NCBI RefSeq assembly: GCF_900460535.1 | Contig: NZ_UHIL01000001.1 | Location: forward strand, 1,860,001 to 1,924,000 | Direction: 5' to 3' | DNA length: 64,000 nt | From: Vibrio parahaemolyticus | GTDB taxonomy: Bacteria > Pseudomonadota > Gammaproteobacteria > Enterobacterales > Vibrionaceae | Part shown: positions 40,522 to 49,139 of the stretch, piece after piece | Numbering within the stretch: the stretch's first letter is position 1 | Layout: each line of letters begins with the position of its first letter | The notes under the pieces: model-generated | What the model saw: only the letters and a program-made list of their open reading frames with translations | The model's database searches: none | What the model was told of the DNA's origin: nothing | Program-made: the position numbers and the translations under genes

Positions 40522-42498
40522 ATGCGCGCGCTGTCTCCTTTGCTTGCGTCACTGCTTTTTTGCAGTCAAATATACGCAAGTGACTCTACCGAGATTGAAC
40601 ACACCCAAAACTTTACGCAATGGCACGCTGTCTATCAAACAACGTTACACAACGATGCGGCTTCTGCTCTTAGCATGCTTCAAGACCGTTATCATACTTC
40701 CGTATCTGACAGCGAGAGACTTTACGTCAGTGGGTTGATTTATGAGTACATGGCCAACATTAAGCAGCCTTATTACGGAAGTAGCCAAATCTTAAACAAT
40801 GATTTCGCGAAGTTAGAATCTGAGTACATTCTCGCTTTAAACGAACGTAAACATGGCAGTTATGACGCTTCTGTTGCCAGTTTCAGCTCGTTAAGGCAAA
40901 AGATGAAACAAAATGGTGACGAGGAAGGTAAAGCGTTGATGAATTACCAACTTTGCTACACGCTAAACCAGCAAGGCCGTTACCACAAGGCAAACTTCTT
41001 TTGCTCATCTCTCGAAAGCCATTTAGACGATAAGCACGCAGAAGTCTTCCCTGCAGACTTGGCGTTGCGAGTCGTAGCGAACAACTACAATTATCGCGGC
41101 GACTACGAAAAAGCTCTGAGCTTGTACCGCCGTCTGCTTGCCAATATGTCTTATCAAAGCGACCCATCTGGTATTTATAACGATGTCGGCAATTTACTGG
41201 CCGAATTAGGACAGTTTGAGCAATCGGAGCAATACCTCATCCAATCCTTGCTTGCGCGTCAACTTGAGGAGGCCCCACTCAAAGTGGCGCAAGTCGAACA
41301 CAGCCTAGCTCGGATGTATAACAAATCGAAAGATTTCGATAAGGCCATTAACCACTACCAGAACTCATTGAAAATCTTGGAAGAGCTCCACTATCCGTAT
41401 GGACAAGGCTTGGCGTATTTGGGTCTTGCTTCCGCTATTGCTGAAATTGGCAACCTTGAACAAGCCGTCAAATACATTAACAAAGCACTCGGTTTGGGCG
41501 AGCGATACGAAAACAACCATTTGCAAACCGAGGGGCATTTAGCCGCTGGTTTTGCTTATCTGAAAAATGACGCGCCAGAAAAGGCGATCGAGCACGGTAA
41601 AGAAGCGTTCACACTAGCAATGGAAAACTCAAGGCCATTGCTACAAGCGAGAGCACAACTGTTGCTGTCCAATGCTTACCAAGAACTTGGGGATTACAAA
41701 GCGGCGCTAAGTCACTATGAAGCGTATTCAACATTGGAACTAGATAACCGAGACACCAGTAACATCAAGGCAATGGAAGCTCTTGACCTCACCAAAAATG
41801 AGTACGAATACGAACTGCAACTGATCAAACTTGCGAACGAGCGGAATTTAAAGCAGAGCGAGTTTGAAAAGCTTACAGATCAAAAACGCGCGTACAATTT
41901 TGTGGTGGCCTGCTTAGTGCTTCTTTTGGTGCTGGCAATAATGGCTCAGCGACAAACTCGAAACAAAGCACGGATAGACAGTTTAACGTGCGCCTTAAAT
42001 AGAACCGCGATCATTGAGACCATCAAAAGCCAAACCTCGAAAACTCATCAAGAGATGCGATATGTTCTGGCTTTAATTGACTTAGATAACTTTAAAGCCA
42101 TCAATGATACCTACGGCCACCCTACTGGCGATTTGGTTTTGAAACACGTTTGTCAAAGCATCCGCGTAAAACTCAATAAAGGTGAATACATCGGGCGTTT
42201 AGGTGGAGAGGAATTTGTTCTTTTACTCAAAAACGTTGATGAAATTGATGTACCGTTCCGAGTTCAAAGTTTGCATAAAACTATTTCGGAAAAACAAATC
42301 AAAACGGAAAGAAATGAAGACCTTCGTGTAACGGCAAGCTTGGCCTATCTATCGACATCAATGCCACTCACCAACTTCGATGAGCTGTACTCGATATTAG
42401 ACCAAGCTTTGTATCAGGCGAAGAGAAATGGCAAAAACGCGGTTGTTGATGCGTACAATGAGCCAATTAACCTGAGTTCAGAATTTGCAAATTCGTGA
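40522..42498 (+). CDS. TPR-repeat diguanylate cyclase (GGDEF)
   Basis: 658 residues. Has a signal peptide (LLASLLFCSQIYAS), a periplasmic TPR region roughly 100-420 (for example PLKVAQVEHSLARMYNKSKD), a membrane segment near 459-475 (FVVACLVLLLVLAIMA) and a cytoplasmic GGDEF domain. The active-site motif is GGEEF at 561-565, and DLDNFKAINDTYGH is intact, so it should make c-di-GMP. No R-x-x-D inhibitory site is seen before GGEEF (NKGEYIGRLGGEEF). In LapA systems c-di-GMP stops LapG from cutting the adhesin; the position next to two such adhesins is suggestive. Confidence 0.92.
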   Translation: MRALSPLLASLLFCSQIYASDSTEIEHTQNFTQWHAVYQTTLHNDAASALSMLQDRYHTSVSDSERLYVSGLIYEYMANIKQPYYGSSQILNNDFAKLESEYILALNERKHGSYDASVASFSSLRQKMKQNGDEEGKALMNYQLCYTLNQQGRYHKANFFCSSLESHLDDKHAEVFPADLALRVVANNYNYRGDYEKALSLYRRLLANMSYQSDPSGIYNDVGNLLAELGQFEQSEQYLIQSLLARQLEEAPLKVAQVEHSLARMYNKSKDFDKAINHYQNSLKILEELHYPYGQGLAYLGLASAIAEIGNLEQAVKYINKALGLGERYENNHLQTEGHLAAGFAYLKNDAPEKAIEHGKEAFTLAMENSRPLLQARAQLLLSNAYQELGDYKAALSHYEAYSTLELDNRDTSNIKAMEALDLTKNEYEYELQLIKLANERNLKQSEFEKLTDQKRAYNFVVACLVLLLVLAIMAQRQTRNKARIDSLTCALNRTAIIETIKSQTSKTHQEMRYVLALIDLDNFKAINDTYGHPTGDLVLKHVCQSIRVKLNKGEYIGRLGGEEFVLLLKNVDEIDVPFRVQSLHKTISEKQIKTERNEDLRVTASLAYLSTSMPLTNFDELYSILDQALYQAKRNGKNAVVDAYNEPINLSSEFANS

Positions 42499-42518
42499 AG
42501 GTCTGTTTATAGACCTTC
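42497..42518. terminator. Hairpin between the GGDEF gene and queC
   Basis: Inverted repeat GAAGGTCT / AGACCTTC overlaps both stop codons. It lacks a strong T-run and may be a shared transcription end. Confidence 0.4.
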
Positions 42519-43205
42519 TGATTCCTGCTTTTGAACCAAAGATTTCATAACTGCATCTTTGTTATTCAAGTAATCATCGAGCCCGGCTTTGCGTAAATCA
42601 CACGATGGGCAATCGCCACAACCATCACCGATGATGCCGTTGTAGCAAGTTAGCGTGTTTTCACGAACCAGTTGCAACGCATTGTATTGATCCGCTAACG
42701 CCCATGTTTCTGCCTTATTGAGCCACATCAGCGGTGTTTTGATCGTCAAAGCTCGATCCATACCTTTAACCAGCGCCGTGTTCATTGATTTCACAAAATC
42801 ATCTCGGCAATCTGGGTAGCCACTAAAGTCCGTTTCACACACGCCCGTAATCACCGTATCGGCACCGATTTGGTAAGCATAAATGCCAGCAAGAGTTAAG
42901 AACAAAATATTACGGCCAGGCACAAACGAGTTCGGCAAGCCATTCTCTTGTAATTCGTGAGAAACAGGGATGTCATCACGCGTCAGAGAGCTGATAGCAA
43001 GTTCATTCAGTAAACCAACATCCATCACTTTATGCGCTTTTACACCAAGGTCTTTGGCGATCTTTTGCGCAACTTCGATCTCCAGTTTATGACGTTGGCC
43101 ATAATCAAAAGTGATTGCATGCACTTCATCAAACTCTTTAAGGGCTTGTACGAGACAGGTTGTCGAGTCTTGCCCGCCACTGAAAACAACAACAGCTTTT
43201 TTCAT
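42507..43205 (-). CDS. queC: 7-cyano-7-deazaguanine synthase QueC
   Basis: 232 residues. It has the PP-loop ATPase motif [10 protein letters not shown] at residues 9-18 and a C-terminal zinc-binding cysteine cluster ([16 protein letters not shown]). Converts 7-carboxy-7-deazaguanine to preQ0 with ATP and ammonia, on the queuosine pathway. It follows queE by 14 bases in the same direction, forming an operon. Confidence 0.95.
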   Translation of the reverse strand: MKKAVVVFSGGQDSTTCLVQALKEFDEVHAITFDYGQRHKLEIEVAQKIAKDLGVKAHKVMDVGLLNELAISSLTRDDIPVSHELQENGLPNSFVPGRNILFLTLAGIYAYQIGADTVITGVCETDFSGYPDCRDDFVKSMNTALVKGMDRALTIKTPLMWLNKAETWALADQYNALQLVRENTLTCYNGIIGDGCGDCPSCDLRKAGLDDYLNNKDAVMKSLVQKQESEGL

Positions 43206-43219
43206 TTTACTCTCCGAGC

Positions 43220-43900
43220 TTAAGCAATACTTAGGTATTTATGAGTTTGAATAGATAGACGCCAATTGCGCGCGATGCACGTTTCGATACACAACTGAGT
43301 TGCGCGAGGCTTCTGGCTGATTGGTTGTAAAGCGATCACCGTTTCTGTCTTTATATCAGCGTTTGCAAGTAGTTCATCAAGATGATCGATGTCTTTTTGC
43401 GTACCGACTGGGTGCTTGATTTCATTAGCACGCTCCAAAGCACTTTTCAGTACGGGCAATTTACCTTTCATCGCCACTTTTGGTGACACTGTCACCCACG
43501 TTTTTTCAGACGTGACGACTTCTGATGTCCCACTGGTTTCAATCTGGCACTGACAGCCCATATCTTCAAACGCTTTGCTCAACGGACGCAAATCGTAAAT
43601 GCACGGTTCACCACCAGTGATAACAATATGCTTCGCATTGAAGCCTTGCTGTTTGTATTGTTCTACGATGTCTTCAGCCGATGCCTTGCACCAAGTCGGA
43701 GAATCTTCCGTCTTCACCAAAATATCACCAATAGGACGCTGATCCTTTTCTTCGGCATCCCACGTTTGTTTTGTATCACACCAACTGCACCCTACTGGGC
43801 ACTCTTGCAAGCGAACGAAAACGGCAGGAACACCAGTAAAGATCCCTTCCCCTTGGATGGTTTCAAACATCTCATTTAGCTTATACAACGCAGAACTCAC
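43220..43900 (-). CDS. queE: 7-carboxy-7-deazaguanine synthase QueE (radical SAM)
   Basis: 226 residues. The radical-SAM cluster motif is C-P-V-G-C-S-W-C (C-x3-C-x2-C), preceded by the substrate-contact region [29 protein letters not shown] follows the usual radical-SAM GGEP motif. Converts 6-carboxytetrahydropterin to 7-carboxy-7-deazaguanine. First gene of queE-queC. Confidence 0.94.
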   Translation of the reverse strand: MSSALYKLNEMFETIQGEGIFTGVPAVFVRLQECPVGCSWCDTKQTWDAEEKDQRPIGDILVKTEDSPTWCKASAEDIVEQYKQQGFNAKHIVITGGEPCIYDLRPLSKAFEDMGCQCQIETSGTSEVVTSEKTWVTVSPKVAMKGKLPVLKSALERANEIKHPVGTQKDIDHLDELLANADIKTETVIALQPISQKPRATQLCIETCIARNWRLSIQTHKYLSIA

Positions 43901-44035
43901 TTAACTCATAAAACTTCGAGGCGAAGACCTTAATGGAGAGGCGTGTCTAGGTCAATTCAAACCAAAAATTAATTGTTAAAATAGCCCATTTTGTAGTTTC
44001 ATACTCAGGTTCCCATTATTTTAAGGTAAGTAAAG

Positions 44036-44845
44036 ATGTACAAACTGATCGCCCTAGACATGGACGGCACGTTATTAAACAGTGACAAAGCGATTTCAGA
44101 AGAAAACAAACACGCTATAGCGAAAGCTCGTGAAGCTGGCGTTACTGTCGTTTTGGCTTCTGGCCGCCCACTTGAAGGCATGCAGGCAAAATTGGATGAG
44201 CTGAATATTCATTCCGATAAAGATTTTGTCCTTTTCTACAATGGTTCTATGGTTAAAAATGTAGGTACAAACGAAATTATCCACCAGCAAATCATTGATG
44301 GTAAGGCAGCTAAATTAGTCGCTCATAAAGCGAAAGAACTAGGCGCTTATGTGCACGCATTCAGCCAAGTGCACGGCTTGATCACTAATGAGAACAACCC
44401 ATACACTGACATCGAAGCCAACATTAATGGCTTAGACGTGACAGAGATGAATTTTGAATCGCTAGAAGATGATCATCCAATCATCAAAGCAATGATGGTT
44501 GCCGAGCCAAGTAAACTCACCGAGGTCATCGCTGCGCTTCCACCTGAAATGCGTGAAGAGTTTACTGTTGTTCAAAGTGCCCCATTCTTCCTAGAGTTTC
44601 TTAACCCAGCGAGTAACAAAGGCATCGGAGTTGCAGCGATTGCTGAGTACTTAGGAATTCAACCAGAAGAAGTGATCTGTATGGGTGATGCTGAAAATGA
44701 CCACCACATGCTGAAGTACGCAGGTCTTGGTATCGCAATGGCAAATGCGATGGAAGAAACCAAGAGAATCGCAGATTACATCACTGAAAGTAACGACGAC
44801 CACGGCGTAGCGAAAGCAATTGAGAAATTTGTTCTTAACGCTTAG
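44036..44845 (+). CDS. yidA: Cof-type HAD sugar-phosphate phosphatase (YidA-like)
   Basis: 269 residues. HAD motif I is DMDGTLLNSD at 8-17 with the nucleophile Asp 8, and motif IV is MGDAENDHHML. A large C2-type cap lies in between. E. coli YidA, of the same length, dephosphorylates sugar phosphates; the physiological substrate here is not known. Single gene behind TAAGGTAAG. Confidence 0.85.
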   Translation: MYKLIALDMDGTLLNSDKAISEENKHAIAKAREAGVTVVLASGRPLEGMQAKLDELNIHSDKDFVLFYNGSMVKNVGTNEIIHQQIIDGKAAKLVAHKAKELGAYVHAFSQVHGLITNENNPYTDIEANINGLDVTEMNFESLEDDHPIIKAMMVAEPSKLTEVIAALPPEMREEFTVVQSAPFFLEFLNPASNKGIGVAAIAEYLGIQPEEVICMGDAENDHHMLKYAGLGIAMANAMEETKRIADYITESNDDHGVAKAIEKFVLNA

Positions 44846-44891
44846 CTCTCGCTTTATAAAAGTAGCTTTACAGAATTAAGCACCTAAAACA

Positions 44892-44922
44892 CAAAAAGCC
44901 TCGCGAATTGCGAGGCTTTTTA
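44892..44922. terminator. Bidirectional terminator between the HAD and Nudix genes
   Basis: Stem AAAGCCTCGC / GCGAGGCTTT with a GAATT loop, an A-run before and a T-run after. Confidence 0.9.
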
Positions 44923-44941
44923 CTTGATACCGAAGTACTTA

Positions 44942-46474
44942 TTATTCTGACAGTTTGAGCTCTTCTTGGTACTGATTTTGATGAGTCAATCTTCTTGCCA
45001 TAAAGATGAACAACAGCATCAATATCGGATAGTGGAACGTCATAAACACCAATGACCAAAAACCGCTGGAAGAGACGCTCGTCGCAGCAAACAAATACAC
45101 CTGCTGAGTCAATATCAACGCCAAAGTGACAAAAATCATCTGCTTACTGTTTAATCTCACCTGAGACTCCTTAAACGTAAGCACGAGTGCAGAAGCCGTG
45201 ATCAACATCGCTAACCAGTTGCCAAACACAGGTAACGGCCAAATCACCGAAATAACGGCAGTCACTGCAGTCAACGTAAACCACACTCCTTTTGAGCTGA
45301 GGAGTTGATCAACATTGACCTCTGGATTCGTTTCCAAACGTAATACGTGCCAAGCAACCAAGATGCCCAACAAGGCACCCAGTAACATATCAAGAATAAA
45401 CGCAGAACCTAGGAAGAACTTGCACAGCATGACTATTAGCGTGATAGCGGCCATCAACACCGTGGTACTGTTAAATCCAAAGCTGTGCGTTCTTTGGAAC
45501 AAAAATGTCAACACACAGAACCAAACCGCAATAGGCAAGCTTGGAAAACTAAAGCCGTAACTGTTTGGAAGTTCCGCCATAGGCACGTACACATGCGGCC
45601 TTGGTAGAGAAAATCCCTGCTGTGCCACCAAAACCATTAAAGATGTCGCGGTAATGGCGAAGAACAGTCGGTACACAAAGCGACTATCAAAGCGCATCAT
45701 GACGAACGGGAATAAAAACAGCAAAATAGTCGGCGTCGTCAGCTCCATCACTACGCTTGCAAACTCGTACGCGGCTTTGTAACTGTTGTCTGAAAGCTCA
45801 CCAATCCAACCTTGTAGTTCCATCACCCAAGAGAGCTCGATCTGACGGAATGTAGGTGCAGACTCAATTAGCTGTGTAACGTAAGAAACCGGCTGGTTTG
45901 TTGCATTAGCAAAAAGGTTAACAACTGCTGGCCATTGAGCCGGATAGCGATATTGAGATGCCGTAAGTTCACTTGGGTTAAGCAGCATGGCAGAAGCCAC
46001 TTCCACACCGTAATGAGGCGCAAACCAAGAAGGCAGCTCGTTTCCACCCAATGAGTTATTCATAGAAAAGGCGATAACTTCAGAATCAGATACGCAGTCG
46101 AACAAGATCGCAGTTGAGGTTCTACCCAACTCATTACCGACAGTTACTGCAAGCCCCGTTTCTTCCCACGTTTCTCGTTGCGCGGCAATTTCTGGAGATT
46201 CACCTTCAATAATAGTACCTCCCGGCAAGGAGATTTTGTTGGTGAGAATTTCATGAACCAGTACAAGCTTGTCGTCGGCTCGAACAACACAGAGCGCGCC
46301 TTTAATTCCATTCAATGACGAACCGGATACCGATTTTGCCATTGTCACTGAAGACGTAGAAAGCAAAGCAGAAAAGAGAGTGAGAAAAAACAACTGTCTC
46401 AGCACAAGATAAACCTTTAATGAAGAGAATAATGACCAATGCATGATGGCAGTATTACCAATATTTTTCGACAT
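44942..46474 (-). CDS. Nudix hydrolase fused to a degenerate PAP2-like membrane domain
   Basis: 510 residues. A hydrophobic N-terminal segment lies near 22-40. A Nudix domain with a near-canonical box at 86-108 (G-x5-E-x7-R-E-x-x-E-E-x-G-L) is followed, from about 240, by several membrane helices that resemble a PAP2 phosphatase. The PAP2 motifs are altered: SLPRP without the preceding Lys, PSLP where PSGH is expected, and no R-x5-H-x3-D motif. The Nudix part may be active in the periplasm or cytoplasm; the PAP2 part is probably inactive. Vibrio proteins of this architecture are often annotated only as PAP2 or Nudix. Confidence 0.78.
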   Translation of the reverse strand: MSKNIGNTAIMHWSLFSSLKVYLVLRQLFFLTLFSALLSTSSVTMAKSVSGSSLNGIKGALCVVRADDKLVLVHEILTNKISLPGGTIIEGESPEIAAQRETWEETGLAVTVGNELGRTSTAILFDCVSDSEVIAFSMNNSLGGNELPSWFAPHYGVEVASAMLLNPSELTASQYRYPAQWPAVVNLFANATNQPVSYVTQLIESAPTFRQIELSWVMELQGWIGELSDNSYKAAYEFASVVMELTTPTILLFLFPFVMMRFDSRFVYRLFFAITATSLMVLVAQQGFSLPRPHVYVPMAELPNSYGFSFPSLPIAVWFCVLTFLFQRTHSFGFNSTTVLMAAITLIVMLCKFFLGSAFILDMLLGALLGILVAWHVLRLETNPEVNVDQLLSSKGVWFTLTAVTAVISVIWPLPVFGNWLAMLITASALVLTFKESQVRLNSKQMIFVTLALILTQQVYLFAATSVSSSGFWSLVFMTFHYPILMLLFIFMARRLTHQNQYQEELKLSE

Positions 46475-46655
46475 AAATTAAGTAACGAGTTATGCATATG
46501 ATGCACAAGTCAAAAAAGTCATCGGAGAAAATTCTTAATGTAAATCTGACAAAAATCAGACAAAACGTGAAATATTGATCGCAATTCTGCCAGTTATATA
46601 AGCAAACTGTCAGGATAAAGTCATAGGTATTTTGTGGGTTCTCATATTTAAAACA

Positions 46656-46697
46656 ACAAAAATGGGCTTATTATTTGAAAACAATAAACCCCATTTA
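46656..46697 (-). terminator. Terminator of the serine protease gene
   Basis: On the minus strand, an ATGGGG/CCCAT-type stem with AT-rich arms is followed by TTTTTG. The stem is imperfect. Confidence 0.55.
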
Positions 46698-46711
46698 TGA
46701 TTAGTATGACT

Positions 46712-48262
46712 TTATAGCTTTATCCACGCATGAGTCCATGCAGAACCTACGCCCGGCTCATAAGCGCTTGGCGTCGAACCACACCAAAGACTATTTGGCC
46801 ACGGTAAACATTGATAAGACGAGCCCTGATTAGTCACAACATCGCCAGCGAGGTATTGAGATCCTGCTTGATAGATATTATCTGAAGGAACAGACACAAC
46901 TGGCGGTTCAGTCGGCGGGATGACCGGATCTTGATGTGACGTACAATTTGCATCGCTCACGGCTTGCCAAACGCCCCAGGAACCCGATTCTGCTGGGTTA
47001 TCGCCTTGAGTCCACCATTGCGCTTGCCACACTTTTCCATTCCACGTGACCGTATCGCCTTTATTGTAAACAGATGAGGCTTGCCATTCGTTTGCACAGC
47101 TTCCTGTTGGTGGCGACGTTACCGATTTGGCTGTTGCAGACACAACCGCTTGATATAACGTACTGGTTTTATCAACGCCAAAGTTCAACGTCACTCTAGC
47201 GTCACCCGCTTGTGATGCGCCAAACTCCACATCCACACGACAGCTCGTATTTGCAGCTAACGTTGTTTGAGAACATTGATCGTTGGCAATCAGTGCTGCA
47301 TCAGTCACTCCTGAGCCGCCGATGCGTACATTTTCGACAGTGAATGCAGTATTTCCCGAATTACTAATCACAAATCCATGCTGCTTGAGTTCGCCAACAT
47401 TAAACGCTGGCAACGTTTGATTAGCAGTGTAACCAACAGAAACGTTATCTTTCGGAGGCGTTGAAGTGCCGATGACGCCATCCACAAAACTGCGCAATGC
47501 TGCAATATCACTGTAAACGCCGTACATACCCGGACGTGCACACCCTATTCCCCAGCTAACCACACCAAGTTGGGTAATCGCACCGCCGCGATTAATAACG
47601 ATCGGGCCACCGCTGTCACCCTGACATGAATCTATCCCACCTTGCGGAACGCCTGCACAGAATGCCACTTCCCCAACGGTGGTGTAGTTTCCACCCGCCT
47701 GACGACAAGTGGCATCCGACACTAGAGGAACATCGACTTCTTGCAATCTTGTTGGCGAACTGCCGCCTTCTGACGTTCGACCTAAACCTGCAACTGTCAA
47801 CCAATCTCCAATACTGGCGTACTGCACCAAGCTGCCGTCAGCAATTTCAACTGCGGATACACCTTGAGGGACAGAATCTAGCTTTAGAACCGCAATATCA
47901 TAAGAAAGCGTGGCGCGGCGATAAGACGGATGCATGTGGATTTCACTCACATTCGCTCTTACTCCATCGGTGCCGTTGTACACGACGCCACCAATTTTCA
48001 CCGCGATTTGACTCGGTGAATCGCCCTCCACACAGTGAGCGGCCGTCAAGACATAACCATTGCCGATGTAACTGGCACCGCAATAGGAGCGATTGCTGTA
48101 GCGACTTACAATTTGTGTGTAGAACTTCCATTCAGTTGGATCGGCGGTAATGCCGCCCACGATTTTCGGTTGAATGATGTGGTTTTGCGTCTGTGATAAA
48201 TCATCAGCACTTGCAAACATTGGCAAGACTGCCAAAGCAAGTAACGATTTTGATAGTTTCAA
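46712..48262 (-). CDS. Secreted trypsin-like serine protease with chitin-binding-type C-terminus
   Basis: 516 residues. The signal peptide ends near FASA; the activation site precedes IVGG at 34-37. The catalytic triad is His 76 (TAAHC), Asp 122 (DIAVL) and Ser 217 (GDSGGP). Asp 211 in the S1 pocket predicts trypsin-like cleavage after Arg or Lys. Residues from about 270 form an Ig-like domain. This is followed near 393-435 by a ChiC-type carbohydrate-binding module (YNKGDTVTWNGKVWQAQWW) and then a diverged second aromatic-rich segment (YLAGDVVTNQGSSYQC). Likely acts outside the cell on chitin-associated protein. No GlyGly-CTERM anchor as in VesB/VesC is seen. Confidence 0.92.
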   Translation of the reverse strand: MKLSKSLLALAVLPMFASADDLSQTQNHIIQPKIVGGITADPTEWKFYTQIVSRYSNRSYCGASYIGNGYVLTAAHCVEGDSPSQIAVKIGGVVYNGTDGVRANVSEIHMHPSYRRATLSYDIAVLKLDSVPQGVSAVEIADGSLVQYASIGDWLTVAGLGRTSEGGSSPTRLQEVDVPLVSDATCRQAGGNYTTVGEVAFCAGVPQGGIDSCQGDSGGPIVINRGGAITQLGVVSWGIGCARPGMYGVYSDIAALRSFVDGVIGTSTPPKDNVSVGYTANQTLPAFNVGELKQHGFVISNSGNTAFTVENVRIGGSGVTDAALIANDQCSQTTLAANTSCRVDVEFGASQAGDARVTLNFGVDKTSTLYQAVVSATAKSVTSPPTGSCANEWQASSVYNKGDTVTWNGKVWQAQWWTQGDNPAESGSWGVWQAVSDANCTSHQDPVIPPTEPPVVSVPSDNIYQAGSQYLAGDVVTNQGSSYQCLPWPNSLWCGSTPSAYEPGVGSAWTHAWIKL

Positions 48263-48461
48263 AGTAATATCCTCTTGTTTTTGTAAGCACGATCCTCGTG
48301 CTACTCATAAAACAAGCAGACAAATTCAATGTTACCAATGTAAGTTGAGTAGCAAATTCATAGCTTGCGAGTCACTTAAACGCAAAAGTCTATTGATGAA
48401 CTGAATGATTTCAATTCCACATGGTTTCTGTCACTGAATTACCGTCAACGAGACGTATTAA

Positions 48462-48944
48462 TTACGATGGATTTAAGGGCTTTCGCAAACAGTGAATATG
48501 ATGCCCAAACCCTTGTTTTTCATACAATGCGAGTGCTTGGCGGTTAAAACTCCAAACCTCAACAAACATCTGGGTTGCGCCGTAATCGATAAAGGTAGCC
48601 TCTATCTTATCGAGCAAAGCTTGAGCCGTTCCTCGCTTTCGATATTCCGGCATCACATACAACTCATCCACACTACCCATCATCACAGGTTGGCTGACAA
48701 CGGAAGTTAACTCACAAAAGTGACCAGAGACAAAACCGATAACTTCATCACCGACTTTCGCTACATATACCAAACACTCGGGATTATCGATGTAACGAGC
48801 AATGCTTTTCTCTTGCTCGATTTCTTCAGCAGTTTTAAACAATTCAGGGGATTGAACATGGTGCTCATCGTGCAAATCGAACATAAGATCGTTGAGCACT
48901 TCTAAATCATCAAAACTCGCAGCTTTGATTACAAATGCAGACAT
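48462..48944 (-). CDS. GNAT-family N-acetyltransferase
   Basis: 160 residues from ATG 48944. The acetyl-CoA-binding motif is visible in ELYVMPEYRKRGTAQALLDK (R-x-x-G-x-A), and the C-terminal strand region reads MFVEVWSFNRQALALYEKQGF. The substrate is unknown. The frame is open to 49016, but the GNAT fold begins at MSAFVIKAASFDD. The upstream Shine-Dalgarno is weak. Confidence 0.85.
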   Translation of the reverse strand: MSAFVIKAASFDDLEVLNDLMFDLHDEHHVQSPELFKTAEEIEQEKSIARYIDNPECLVYVAKVGDEVIGFVSGHFCELTSVVSQPVMMGSVDELYVMPEYRKRGTAQALLDKIEATFIDYGATQMFVEVWSFNRQALALYEKQGFGHHIHCLRKPLNPS

Positions 48945-49048
48945 ACTAAGGGTTACCAAAATTTGAGTCCGTATAGTGTGTTGCGAAAACACAGGCTTGG
49001 CAAGCCACAAAAGCACCTACTCGCGATTGTTTTCTGGAGCACCAACGC

Positions 49049-49082
49049 AAAAAAGCCCCTGTACAAATCAGCATACAGAGGC
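49049..49082 (-). terminator. Terminator of the prp operon
   Basis: On the minus strand GCCTCTGTA / TACAGGGGC with one G-U pair and a following T-run, about 60 bases after prpE. Confidence 0.8.
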
Positions 49083-49139
49083 AGAACCAAACTACGGAGT
49101 TCGAGGATCAGGGTTTCATTTGAGTACGACGATAAATTG

